Shown: piece after piece, positions 47,596 to 60,355 of the stretch
Layout: the number at the start of each line of letters is the position of its first letter
Numbering within the stretch: the first letter of the stretch is position 1
From: Saccharina japonica
Taxonomy: Eukaryota; Sar; Phaeophyceae; Laminariales; Laminariaceae
Direction of reading: 5' to 3'
DNA: 64,000 nt
NCBI GenBank assembly: GCA_008828725.1
Contig: MEHQ01000803.1
Span: 80,372 to 144,371, forward strand
Notes under the pieces: model-generated
Seen by the model: the letters and a program-made list of their open reading frames with translations, nothing else
What the model was told of the DNA's origin: nothing
Databases searched by the model: none
Program-made: the position numbers and the translations under genes

Positions 47596-49860
47596 GCCTA
47601 AAGGCGGAGCAATTTACGCCTGGGGGCTTGCAAGAGCGGAGTGGGTGCACCCAGCATCGCACTACTGCTACTGCTGCTGCTGCTGATGACGATGCTGTGG
47701 ATGCTAAAATTGATGATTGTGGCGTCTGGGGACCATCCTCTGGCATGTCCACGGATTTAGTGTTGATACGGAGGCATGCATGCTCTTTTACTTGAACCGT
47801 AACATGTAACCGCCGTAGAGACTTGGGAACTTCACCGACTATTACGAAATAATATCACTCCTGTTTCTCTCTTTTGTTTTTGAATTTGGGCATCCACCTA
47901 GCCGGGTATTACAGCGATGCTGGCCCCGGGCTCCTGCTAAGTTCAGGGCCGTGGGTGTGCATGGCGGTGTGGGTGACTCGCCTCCCTCGCGAGGACATCA
48001 CATGTTGATGCTATTGGTGTTGGTGTCGACGTGCTGCTGCTTTTGGTAGTTGATGGTGCTGCTGTTGATGTGGGCGTGCTGCTGCTATTTTATGTCGACG
48101 TGTTGCTGCTGTTCCTGCTACTACCACTATCAGTGCTGCTGACGCTGATGCGCTGCTTTGAAAACTGCATCCACTACGTTAGGAACAAAATACTTGGAGT
48201 TGGAGTGGAATCATTTTGCCAGGAGTACAAGTTTGGGCGAAGGAGTAGCTTCGCGCAGGAACCACAACATATGTAGCAGTATCGTAGGTATAAAGCCCTG
48301 TGCTCGTGGGCTCTGGTGCGTGTATGTGCGTGTAGGGCTTTCGCCGAACCTTGGATGCAGCGAGTGGTGTTGGTCGTGGAAAATTGTTTTTGAGCGCCGT
48401 TCGGCACGCGACGTGTGACACGCGGGTGGGCAATTGTGAAGTTATGACGCGGTGGGTCCAGTCCATTTTTTTTTTTTGCGTCCCCCTCTCGCGGAAGAAC
48501 CCGATCAGCCGTTCGTCGCGGGCAAGACCCAGACGCGGAGCCTGCAGTGTAACACGCGATAAGATAACGCACGCCCTGGGATAAGTTTCCGAGCCGGTTG
48601 TATCCGAAACAAGAAGGGGCACACACGACAAAAGTTTGTGGCTCTCGAAAGATCTCATCGAGATGTTTCCATCAACGAAGATGGTACGACGACTCGGAAG
48701 GATCTCGCCGAGATGTGTCCATGTACAGACTTATCGCGTGGTGTTTGCGCTCTCTCCGTTGTCGAGAACATCACCTTAAAACTAACACATTCGTTTGAGG
48801 GGGTGTGCTATCTATCTTGCGTGGTACCAGGTATACGGTAGACTATTTAGCTGGGTGGGAGGTACCACTCCAAGCAGTGTATGTATCGCGTTTTCACTTT
48901 TCTAGCCAACTTTAGGTGGTCATGAAGAGTTAGGTGTATTATACCAAGATTCATCGGCATTCTCGTGCATTTTCTGGTTGCTCAATGGCGGCTTTTCGCC
49001 GCGAGACGTTATAGCCAGCTTGGGGCTTCAGAGCGAAAAAAAAACGAAAACATATATATGACGACTAGGCCATCGGCCATACGAAGCAGCCCTGCCTACC
49101 GCGGCATTGCATTCTGGGTGTCTTTGAGCACTCCGTGACCGACCGACCGTGTATCACACACACTCGCTCACTCCCCCTTCTCCTCCTGGTCCTGTCCTCT
49201 TGGACAGATCGATACTCAACACCGGCCTTGAGCGCCATTCCTCTTTCGTATGTTTCGCTGAGAGCTGAAGCTTACACATCTACACCACCAGTCGGTTGAA
49301 AGCTGAAGGTTACACTACTAAAGCCATCGATTGGCACCTACTGATAGTGCTTGTCTCTCCTGCAGGCTGTCTTGCCTAACTCGGAGCCCCGTACGACCAC
49401 ACGCCAAAGTCGGGGATCAGGCTAAGAGTGTGCATCCGAACTGCAATGTCAGGAGCTGCACGACAGTCGGGCAGCATGGCGAAAATTACCTGATCCACGC
49501 TCTTCCTACTTGCTTGATAATATCGCACTCGCTGGTCATGTTTTTGGCCGCTAAATATGGCTCTGAACAGGGATACTTTGAGGCGATAACTGCGCGTGGA
49601 GGTTTGGACAGAGTTATCGGCGTAGTTTGACTTGTGAGGCGGACCAAAATGCCTTTTCGAACTGCGTCGAGGATTCTCGAGCCCCGCTTTCAAGGCCTGG
49701 ATTCTTTATGTTCGACCCAGGTTTTACTTTTGTCTCGTGGTGGTGAAATGCATAGATAATCTGTTGTTTTTCAGCTGGCTGTTTTCGTTTCGGCGGCGTT
49801 ATATTGCAGCGTCCCGCCCTTGTCACGCCATGTATTCCCTCTATTAATAGGCTCACCTAG
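47596..49860. other. Intergenic; no confident gene
   Basis: Downstream of the hydratase gene. A minus-strand frame at about 48490-48570 after ACACTGCAG reads APRLGLARDERLIGFF, which is coding-like but isolated. CTATTAATAG occurs at 49841. Nothing else was recognised. Confidence 0.3.
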
Positions 49861-52800
49861 TGTCTTCTATAACGGAAACCCCGAACCCGTCGGCCCCGCA
49901 AAACGCCAAAAAGCGGTATATATACCAGTGGTTTTGCGCCTGTTTACGGTATAAGCTCTGCGTATGTCGGCAGCTCAGGCGCAACGTACAAGGGGAGGGG
50001 GGGGAGGGGCACGCGGCCATCGAGCGCAATGTCGTCGTTCTTAATTTGAACGAAATGTGTGCATGCGGAATACGGCCGGTGGCAATTGTGCGAAGGAAAA
50101 AATTAAAGGTCAAACAGAAAGATGATGAGGGGGAGGGGGGTACACCGCCACCCACCACGACTGTTTCTGGCAGCCGAGATACTCGTAGCACGGGTGGACA
50201 GACGCCCCCCCCCCCCTGGTCCAAAAGTCAACGTCGAAAACCTGTCCATAGTTCACATTTGTCACAATGTCGGATGGCAAAGGAAATACGTAGGAGGGCT
50301 GCTCTTGACGTCGCCGTCGTTTGACAGCCACACCTCTTTGTTGTGGACTCCCCATTCGTACACAGGTGAAGGTAGCAAAGGTAGTACTATTCATACTACT
50401 GTACTACCAAGTATTTGATATGTACATTACTTCTGCTGCTGCTACGAGTACTACTGCTGCTCTCGATACCTACACACGAAAAATAAAATCGGTACGATTG
50501 TGACATCGCAATTTTCTGCACGACAGCCGCTGTCCTGTGCATGTAGACCTACGGCCTCCTTCAATATTTGATTCGGGTGTACCAGGTGCGTTTTACTTCC
50601 AGGCTACCAGGTACACATTATTAGAGTAATATTAGCATTACAGTAGGTGCTACTATTAATATATGTCACGGCGGTGACGTGATAGGGCACATTGGTTCAT
50701 ATTTCGTCCCACAAACGTGAAATGTGTCGTAGCTACTCGTATTATACTATACAGTAGCTATGCGCGGAGGGCCTGGAGTATGGGTGGGGGCCAAGCTATC
50801 GGTGACTCGGCGCTACACTCTACGTACGTGTAGTGATGAGGGGGAGCAGCACTCAGCCGTTACCTAAAAGGTTTCCAAGATTATGAAGCCGTCGAAAGGC
50901 GGGACCAGTACATTGGAGGTCGGGCACCCCCCACCACGTGTTGTTCTAAACATGACCCAGAAGAACGCAACATGAACCAATGTCACGCATCACTGCTGTG
51001 CCTGATGTATATCGCACGCATCGCACGCCTTTTGCATTCTACTGGTATCATACTGTGCACGCTCGAGTACTCGCTTTGCACCTGTGTGTGGAGTTCGAGA
51101 TTGCAATGATGCATTCGGGGAAATAGACATTCCACCCCCCCCCGAGTAGAGGATATACGAATAGCACAGCCTACATCAGTTGATCTACAGTACAGCGAAC
51201 TCGGTCTGGATTGAAGGTGATTGATAGAGATGCCAACCCTTGGATCGGTTATAATATTACTGGAGTTACAGAGTGTTTGTTCATCATACTAACAAATTAT
51301 AGCTATTAATAGGATGTCGACCGATTATTTAAGTTTTATCTAGGATTTACTGTAGCGTGGAATCGCGCACCACGTGCGAAAGAGATTAAGAGCACCACAG
51401 GCAACAGGGTCTACGGCATGGTATAGGCTTATAACTGTGTCGCCGTCGAGTACCGTTGCATATGCTAGGGCATGCGAAGATCCGTATCGACGACGGTCGC
51501 CTGTTAGTTCGAGAAGTATGGCCCCTGCACCATTGGGGCGGAGTGGGCGACCCTAATCCCTGCGTTGTACTTCTCTACGACCGTCCAGCCTAAATATTAA
51601 GCAGCACTCTAGGTAACAGCACGCCAATGCCTAAGATTGGCGCTGCAAAACATTAGTATTGGAAACAAACATCACGACAATGCCTAACATAGCGTTGCAT
51701 TACGGTAGAGTATGTGACAAGAGTGTAATAGAGTAAAACCGGTAGTACGTATCGTAATAATATGAAGTTCTACGTAAAAGACAACAAAAAAATATTTGGG
51801 TAGTCACGCCTGAGGTGAACTTTTGACAAAGAAAAATGCGGTACTACACTAATTCCAAGTAGGTTGTGACCTAAAACGTGGGGGCAGTTATAAAGGGGTT
51901 TAAGACATTTAAGACAAAAGACAGACAAGAAAATAGTTTCCGTTATAAAGAGACCACAGATACGTCTATATCTGTGGAGTAGAATGAAGCAGAGTTCGTG
52001 CATACATACAAAAATTGTACCACGAGAGTTGTATTTGGAATATCGATTGATTGTCGTACCGTACACGCGTACAGCAGTGGTGTCGTCAATGGCTCCATGA
52101 ATAGACTACTGTAAGCCAACAAAGCCAAAACGAAGTGAGTAAACGAAACTACAGTATAAATAGCACTTTCCTGGAAACTTTGTTCAAGTTCAAGTGTATA
52201 CCTGGAATACTTAATGGGGCATACATTCTCAACAGGCAACAGGGACTGCTACTTCAATAAATATATATACACCCCCCTGGTACTCACAGCTCGTTGTAGC
52301 CAGTTTGGGTTCTTACCTGGCGTACTTATACTAAGTATTCATTTAAAAAAAACAAAAACAAAAATGGCTTACAAACTCACTTACAGCAAGCAGCCTCAAC
52401 AGCATGCTCGCGCAGCAATGTAATATGTTTTGACTCAACAGCTGCAGCAATATAATGAATTGACTCGACAGCATGCAATAATAAATTGTCTCAAGAGGAT
52501 CATGGAGCAACAACAAGTACCGGTACACACCTCCAGCATGCTGCAATAAGGCAAGCGAACTTCGCACAGCAAAGCAGAAACAAGGCGTCAGCAGGGCCGC
52601 GAAACTACTCCCTCAAGGTTGATGGGAAACATGTTCATTATTAGTAAATACTTGTGGGCTTCACCACGCTACCACAGTGAACGAGCAAATGTCGTTCGCT
52701 GCCCCCCCTCCATACGATTACTCCCCCCTCCTTCTATTTATAGTAGAAAATAAGATCATTAGTCTTGATCGTCGAACTTGTGTGAAAAACATGGTCCTCT

Positions 52801-53655
52801 GACCAGCTTAAATTACCGACGGTCACCTAATCATGCGGACAAAAACAAAACGAACACAACAAAGGCCTATAGGTATCTATAATAGGTGTAGCGAAAGGGA
52901 AAAAGGTGCCGCAGCTTTCCAATTGGTCAAACCACTTTCAGGGGGTAGTCTGATTGGTAGAAAAGCCTTGGTTCACCCGTGACGTAGTGCCTACTGCTTG
53001 CGTTCGTGTTTTAATCATCCAAGGAACTATTGTACGCTTCCCCCACCTCCCGATAGTTTACAATCACAAAAACATGAAAAAAATAAAACACCGCCACTGC
53101 CACGCTCTCTTCTTTCTCCGTCCCCCGCCACTGCAACTACGCTTCCATGCGTTCAGCACTAGAAAAGGCAACGTGGCATCGTTTTTCGCGTATTCCTGTA
53201 AAATCATAATCTAACAAATTAGCTCACACAACGACTACCACTAGTAAAAATATCGATACTACATCATACACAAAATCCGGCAACGCACACAGCCGGCGAC
53301 GCTTCGTTCGTCGCCTTTCCTCCCAACACAGACCGACTCACTCATTCCCATCTCCCAATCGAAACCACCACAAGACAAGAGCAGCCCCCCCCCCCGCCCA
53401 CCCACAAAGGAGCAACAGAGCAACAGCAGCCATGCATCCACACACCCAACGCGACACGACGAGTACACACCGTCGCCGGACCTTTTAACAGGTACAAGAC
53501 AAGCAAAACAATGGAAAGTTGTAACAACGACAGAATAAACCCAGCCGACAACGCCAGCGTCCCGTAAATAGCTCCGAAAACAAACCGAGCGCGACTGAGG
53601 GGGGCGGGGCGACCTTAAACCTTTTTTTTTCACTGCCGGAAAAAAAATGACCCCA
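49861..53655. other. Intergenic; no gene recognised
   Basis: Apart from a family S fragment at 51849-51900, CTATTAATAG at 51302 and CCAGGTAC words, no exon, RNA gene or named repeat was supported. Confidence 0.35.
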
Positions 53656-53712
53656 ACACTAATTTCAAGTAGTTTGTCACTCAAAAAACGTGGGCGCACT
53701 GCTAAAAGGTGT
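53656..53712 (+). repeat. Short repeat family S copy
   Basis: ACACTAATTTCAAGTAGTTT, GTCACTCAAAAAACGTGGGC. Matches the copies in hydratase intron 2 and at 51849. Confidence 0.6.
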
Positions 53713-53814
53713 TTCACGAAACGGTCTCGAATTGCGCGCAAAACTAGGGCCGCGACTGTTCTCGCCGGGAGAGAAGCTCCGGCGCTGACGGGTCCTACAG
53801 GGCTACGGTACGAC

Positions 53815-54345
53815 TACGACGCGCCTTGCTGCAAAGCATCGACGACTAGACCTACCCATGCGGCTCCGCCATGAGAAGCGCAGAGTCGACGGCTACTCCT
53901 ACACAGCTGGCTCTTTTGCCATGGCGAGCTACGGGTCGTCAACGACTCAACAGACGGCTGGCGCTGCCACGACGACTACCCCAGCACAGACGGCCCCTAC
54001 GACGCGCCTTGCTGCAAAGCATCGACGACTAGACCTACCCATGCGGCTCCGCCATGAGAAGCGCAGGGCCGACGGCTACTCCTACACAGCTGGCTCTTTT
54101 GCCATAGCGAGCTACGGGTCGTCAACGACTCAACAGACGGCTGGCGCTACCACGACGACTACCCCAGCACAGACGGCCCCTGCCATGGCAAGCGAAGGTT
54201 CCCCATGGGAAAGCTCAGAGCGAGTCACGGAAAGCTCTGACATGACCAACGAAGGTTCGACGAGTCTACCTACACAGACGGCTCTTGCCATGACAAGCGA
54301 AGTGTGCCCGTGGGAGAGCTCAGAGCGAGTCGCAGAGGGGGGCAG
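53815..54345. repeat. 183-bp tandem duplication plus 105-bp repeat, open in frame on the plus strand
   Basis: GCGCCTTGCTGCAAAGCATC occurs at 53821 and 54004, a 183-bp (61-codon) period, nearly perfect. It is followed by a 105-bp repeat (GCCATGGCAAGCGAAGGTTC near 54182, GCCATGACAAGCGAAGTGTG near 54287). Both periods are multiples of three. The plus-strand frame from 53858 stays open for 303 codons and is Ser/Thr/Gln-rich. No start context, splice partner or homology supports it as a gene. Confidence 0.7.
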
Positions 54346-54548
54346 GCGGCCATTTCTCGAGCAGCAGGTCTCTGAGCGACGGGGTCGATGCAGACGCACT
54401 GCCCCCTGCCGCCTCAAACGTCGTCAAAGCTTGGGCGGAAGGGAGTGGCAAAGGGGGAGGCATGGTCACGCACTGCTGCGCTTCCATCGCCACGCCCGAG
54501 CCACCGACAGCCTGGGAGAGGCTTGTCGGACAGAGGGGCGGGAGAGGG

Positions 54549-57500
54549 TCAGACACCCTGCACCCTCTCTGCTGCTCCATCATAGCACCTGCACCCCCAC
54601 CCCCCCCCCCGGCTCCCTCGGAAATGCAACTCGTGGTTCCACAGCAAACCGACCACATCTTTCCCGCCGAACTCCCATGTCTGAGGCTGCGAGTGGAATG
54701 GTGAAGGAGCCTGGGGCGTACCAAGAGGAGGGGAAGGGGGTGGGGGGGAGGCGGGGGGGGCGAGGCTAAAACAGGTTAACACGCGTTGATCCTCCTGCTT
54801 TTACGGCGTGGCTTCGCTGTACGTAGCTCGGGGTGGGCTCAGCGCTGTGGTCCCCCTTGAGAAAAGGTACTCGTACAAGCACCAGTATATAACCAGCAAA
54901 GTATATCCCTAGTCTACGCTATCTTCACTACTAATAGTAGCCTATAGTGTATCCTGAACGCCAAGCAGGTTTCCTATCGTAACGACGCGTTATTTTGCAG
55001 GTAAGCCAACCCATTCTTCACTCGCCACGAGATACCGCCTGACGGGGTATGTAAAGGTATCACATGCACAAGTCACTAACATAAAAAAATAAAGATCCCT
55101 GTAATACATGATAAATTACACCGCGGCAAAAAAAAGGTACTTTCGTACCCCTTTCAGCTGGCATGAAGCCGGGTTCTACGACCGAGTTTTGTACGACCGC
55201 CGACCGAGATTCACATACGTACCATTCTCCGAGTTCTCTAAAATAACCAACGCACGCCCGCACACAAGTTGACGACAGTCACAAATATCTTGCTGCGGGA
55301 ATGTGTAGGTACTAAAGACCACATCTGTGCTATCTGCTAACAACTAACAACGCTCACCCAGGAGTTAAAGCTAGGTCGCTTCAAGCACGATCCGTACAGG
55401 GCCTCCTCCAAGCTGCTGCGCCTGGACGCCATCGTCCTAGCGGCGTAGTGCGCCTCCCCGATGCTGCTCGACCCACCACCGCACCCAAAAGCGCCCCCCT
55501 CTCCCCCGCCGCCACCCTGCCCCCCATCCCCCGGCCCCGGCATAATCTCGTTCGGGGCGAAATAAAACGGGAGCAAGCTGCCACTGCACGCATCCGTCTC
55601 CAGGCTGCGCCCGCTGCAGCTGATGTTGTCGCCCCCCCCCGCCCCCCCGCTGAAGCTGCCCGCGTCGGCCACCTTCAACCGGTTCTCTCTCCACCGTGCC
55701 TGCGAGGCCCCAGCGGTGGGAATGGAGGTGGAGGCGGGGGCAGCTGCAGCCGCCGCTGCTGTTGCTGCTGCCGCGGCTTTCCGGTCCACCGCCCGGAGCT
55801 TGGCAGACGCCATCGCACGAAAGGGGGTTTTCAAAACCGCAGGCGGTGTTGCCCTGTCGGGGGCGATGATCGCGCTCGCCGGAGGAGGCACCCGGGGGAG
55901 CTCGGGCTTTATGTGGACAGCGGGCATTCGCTTCGAGGGCGACGGGCGCGCCCTGCTGCGCGACGAAAATATAGCAGGGGTGGGGGGGGTGAGGGGACGG
56001 GGACGGCGACGGGGACGGGGAAGGAGGGGGCGGGAGGGTTGAAAATCATGAAATATGTTGTTGTCCCATAATTGTGGGCGCCTTTTGGGCGGGGTAAAGT
56101 TTTTGCTTTGGGCTAAACCTGCGTCTGTGCAAGTATGAAATGCCTCACGTACCACGAGCGCGAATTATGCTCTCCTGATGCCCCCCGGTCTTGGCGTTCC
56201 ATGTTCCATGGGAGGGGCGCTATGAATCAAGGCTTCATTACTAACGAAAGAACGCTTTACCCTGTGGCAAAAACAATCCAACTCGTATTCGAAGTACCAG
56301 TATATACGAGCGTATTCTATGCACAAAATGAGGGTGGACGCAGATCTGAAAGGATTGTTCTCCAGGTAAATTAGCAACTCGCGTAATAACTACCAGGTAC
56401 CAGGTATTAACTATTATTAAGAACCCTAACCCCCACCGGCTGGGAAATTTCTCGGAAAAAAATCATACGTCAATGTGAACTCAAGTGTGGAACATCAACC
56501 ATTTTGTCGAAGCTGGGCCAAGTCGTAAACATCCTGCCTGCTGGAAGAATTTAATGCACCTCAAGTAAGGATAACATCGTATACCAGGTACCTGGTACAT
56601 GCGTATATATAGATGATTCGTCATAGGTGTGGGAGATTGATGATGGCGCACGATGTCAAAAGGTCGAGGCAGCAGGGCGTGACACATGAAAAATCGAAAA
56701 AAAATCCGAAAACAACATAATAACAAAAATGATTGTCTTGACATCGTCTGATGACAGCCCAAACCTGCCCGCCTTGGGGAGTTGCGAGGAACGACGAAGC
56801 TCTGACACCAATTACATTAAAATACCTGGGTACCCTGGTACCAGGTAAAAGTTATAAGTTATGTTCGTGAAATTTTCGTCATTTTTCGAACATATCTTGA
56901 GTAGAAAGAACGGGTTTAATGTGAAGACAACAACAACAACAACATCACAACCTCGGACCTCGGACAGATCATCATCGATTTCCCCTTCATGATCTACTCG
57001 TAATATTTCAAGGCAGATCAAGTTCCGATGTTGTGTGATCTTCTATTAGTAGCTGGTGATATCTCTTCGGTTCGAACATACGAGCACTTTCATCTCGCGC
57101 CTCATTATGATAGGATACAGCAGGTACTGCGTATAAACGAGGGTAAATAGTATTAATAGTACCCGAGGAAGGATGCTTGGTACATTGAGCTCACCGGTTC
57201 TTTGGCCGTTGGTGCTGCTGTACAGAGGTTGGCAGTGGCCTGCGCGCAGTCGATGATGCCGCGGCCGTTTTTACAGGTACAGCAGCAGCAGTAGCAGCCG
57301 CAGCAGCAGCAGCAACAGCAGTAGTAGTAGGCCCAGCGGCGGCAGGGGCAGGAGCAGCAGCGAGCGCAGGGGTAGCAGCCGCAGCAGAAGGCGCAGGTCG
57401 TCCTGGGGATGCTCTCGGCGAAGACGACGACTGCTGTTTGTTGCTGCTGCTTCTCGACATTTTGATGGCTCTCCTCTTGCAGTACTTGGTGCCCTGCACA

Positions 57501-60355
57501 CACAAATAGTATATACGAGTATTAGTGCACACAGAAGGGAGGTGCACAACACAGCAGTCAGTTGTCAAGAAAAAAGTCAGATCGAGCTCCGCTTCCAAGT
57601 GCGCTTAATAGCTGCCCGCGGGCAGTATTAGTATTTAGAGAAGCAGCTTAAGGCATTTGATACTACGTAATGCAGGATTGGAGCGAAAAAGGATATGATG
57701 TACTCGTACTCGTAGAAACATCTGTTATGTGTGTTGCCTTCACATATATAAAACCGTTACTTCTACCCTACTATTAAAAATAATATCATACACCAGTACA
57801 CCAAGCGTCCGCCTTCATCCCTTCTCCCACTCGTAGGGTGTAAGATTCACGATGATGGCATCTACAGCAAGCGTTATGATACTACCTGGTACATGCGTAA
57901 TATGCGCACATACATGACAAGTATTTTGTTCAGATATCATAGGTTTTTGATACGCGTGCAATACCCGTACGTATATACGCATAGTCTACATGCATCGACG
58001 GGAAAGAAAGACCAACCTGCAACATCTGTTACTAATAATAGCACACCTCACTCTCCATCACCATCATGCCTCATTGTACAGGAAGGAGCATGGCGCATAA
58101 TAGTGGGATGGTGGGAAACTGACGGCGAAATACGTACAGCAAAGTAAGTGCTGCTGCTGTGCTGCTGCTGCTGCTGCTGCTGTACTGGGGGTCGCTGGAT
58201 CCCACGAGTCTGCGTCACGAGCGAAATCCTAATTTTAAAACGAAAAAATATGCCGACCGTTCATCAAACTCAAACTTTACAGATACCTGGTACGATGTAC
58301 CAGGTACTTGTTATTGTTGTTATTGTTGTTGTCTTCACATTAAACTCGTTTCAGTTGCTATAATCCCTATAGTCTGATCTAGCAAGATCACAGCCCGTGG
58401 TCACAAAAGTGCTACCTGTAGATAGAGCCATCAGAGAATCCTAAAGAACACGCACACTTAGCAGGGAAAGGATACAGAAGTCCGAAGAGGTACACCTAAA
58501 ATCCCTACAGCATGTTATGCGTGTCCAAAACTGAACCACACGCCCCCAATCTCCATTCGACTACAGAAGCATCGCCCCCCCCCCACTCTTTACCAATGAA
58601 TTTGCCGACTACAGCGTAACTACTGTCTGAAGTGCTGTCGGTACAAAAACACACGGTAGGCATGGGAACAAGATGGAAGACAGAAATAAACCGAACAGCA
58701 AGACTGCAATCTGTACGTGGGAGTCTACTGGCGGGACAATGAATGCTACGAAATCGCCCGCCCCTCCTCGGTGGGGCGTTTAGGTACTACATCAATACTA
58801 CATCAATACTACATAAATGTACGAGTACGTACCAGAAAAACTACCGTCCGAAACAATGGCATGATCAACTCATCAGGGGGTCGGTTCGTGCATTAGGTAT
58901 ATGATACCTGGTCTATAACAGAGGTGTCGTACCCGTATCTGTGCCGACCCATGCCACACACCGGCTCGTACTTGACAAGGGCAGGATGGTGGTGACTTGC
59001 ACAAACAACCGAAAAATGAAAAAATAACCACGAAAAAAACTGCCAGCCACGCGTGATTTGAGACTCGGTCAAGCAATCAATTGGGACGATGACGATATGA
59101 TGATGTTGGGTGCGAAAAAAAATATGATGCTGGACCAGGTTGGACCAGTACTCGTACTCGTACAGATTTTCCCAGGAAAGCAAAAAAAGTATTTTCACAA
59201 CCTGCGCGTGAATATATAGCTGGAAGGAACGAAGAACGTGCTCCTTGCGTTGGTTGTGTGGAGCGGCTTGTACTGCTGCCGCTGTAAGCAGCAGCAGTAA
59301 CTTCTCCAAGACTGGGCGTGGGCCTGTTGATGGTGAAGTGATGCGGATGTAAGCGAGATGTCCTCGAAGTCTTGCAGGACAGCATGAAAAAAATTGGCCA
59401 AACAAATTCATCAAACAAATCATTTCGCGACTGGACCCCGGCTTCTTGGCTTGTTGAAAAAAATGTGATGAAACACCACAGCCAAAACCAACAACAAAAA
59501 GAGGCTAGAAAACCGGCCGCCGTGTGTGTGCGTATTGATATTCATGGACGATAGAAAACATCGTACGACGTCGCACCTTTGCAGGCCCGCTCCTCTTCTT
59601 CACTGAGCGGATGCATTGCTTGTTGCGCCTGTTGCAAAGCTCGCACGGGGTGCCTCCGTCGCAACCCCTCTTCATGCGGACGCAGTAGTCGCAGCTCTTC
59701 CGAAGCTGGGGCATGTCCTCCCCGACCTGGAAACAACGAACGGCGATATATGTTGCGGTCAATCAGTCAACTGAACAACAAAAGGCTCCAAAACTGATAT
59801 CATACGAAAAAATACGAAAAATTTGGACCTTGGAGCCTAGGCGCTATCGAGCGCGAAATATTGGTCCGTGCTACAGTTGTCGTCCTACCGACCCCGACGA
59901 TAAACAGCACAGCACTCTTGTGCAGCCCTCACCGCCCGCTAAGGGTGTCGGTGGCGAGTGGCAAGGTCTATCCAAGGCCTCGGGGTCGCGACCACAACTG
60001 CTCTGACATTGCCCTCTTGATGCAAAATACTTACTCTTTGCCTGGTTTTACGATCGCTGGTGATGCCCTCTGTCCCCTGTTTTAAAACAAACGTCGATTT
60101 CGCTGGATAATTGCGGCCGAGTGCTACCTACTTCATGCCGACGTGAGCGCCACGACGAGTGAGGTCGCAGCGGTGTCAGCAGCATGGTCGGGCAACCTCC
60201 GACATGGCAACGGCTACCACGGAGCCCCATGACGTTGCACAAACATACCTGCTCGGCCTGGCTGCCTGGGTCGTACTTGTCCTCCTGCACCGATGCCATG
60301 TCACGCTCCGGGTTGATGAGGAAGGCCAGCAACGGCTCATGCGGCAAACCCAACG
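54549..60355 (-). CDS. Zn2Cys6 (fungal-type) transcription factor, 5' end not found
   Basis: Minus-strand exons 60355-60249, 59726-59577, 57493-57195, 55955-55358 and 54710-54549 join in phase at GT-AG sites. Exon 1 (incomplete at the 5' side) gives LGLPHEPLLAFLINPERDMA, SVQEDKYDPGSQAEQ. The second exon carries the binuclear cluster CDYCVRMKRGC, PCELCNRRNKQC (C-x2-C-x6-C-x5-C-x2-C-x6-C), six cysteines binding two zinc ions. KKRSGPAK then joins GTKYCKRRAIK in the third exon, followed by a poly-Ala region from CAG/GCN runs. The fourth exon is basic and Ala/Gly-rich (HIKPELPRVPPPA, CGGGSSSIGEAHYAARTMAS, RSSLEEALYGSCLKRPSFNS). In the last exon WEFGGKDVVGLLWNHELHF runs into a G-run and stops early; a one-base change there would open a longer Ser/Pro-rich end. 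It presumably binds DNA in the nucleus; target unknown. Confidence 0.75.
54596..54612 (-). other. Homopolymer at likely frame break of the Zn2Cys6 gene
   Basis: The plus-strand C-run before GGCTCCCTCGG lies where the WNHELHF frame meets an overlapping frame. That second frame continues about 90 codons (…LRDLLLEKWPPAPLCDSL) to a stop at 54320. It may be a sequencing slip or a true truncation. Confidence 0.45.
56900..57055. repeat. Family B and F fragments (Zn2Cys6 intron)
   Basis: GGGTTTAATGTGAAGACAAC (family B end) is followed by CCTCGGACAGATCATCATCG and CAAGGCAGATCAAGTTCCGA (family F end). A mosaic of two repeat ends. Confidence 0.5.
58148..58195. repeat. (CTG)n microsatellite (Zn2Cys6 intron)
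   Basis: CTGCTGCTGTGCTGCTGCTG and following units, in the long intron between the zinc cluster exon and the poly-Ala exon. Confidence 0.75.
58325..58420 (+). repeat. Diverged family B copy (Zn2Cys6 intron)
   Basis: GTTGTCTTCACATTAAACTC and CCGTGGTCACAAAAGTGCTA are in family B order with a rearranged middle. Confidence 0.45.

Noticed and set aside
53858-54769. 303-codon plus-strand gene
   Set aside because: Not called as a gene: tandem-repeat-driven frame, overlapping the minus-strand Zn2Cys6 exon, no homology or splice evidence. Kept as a finding.
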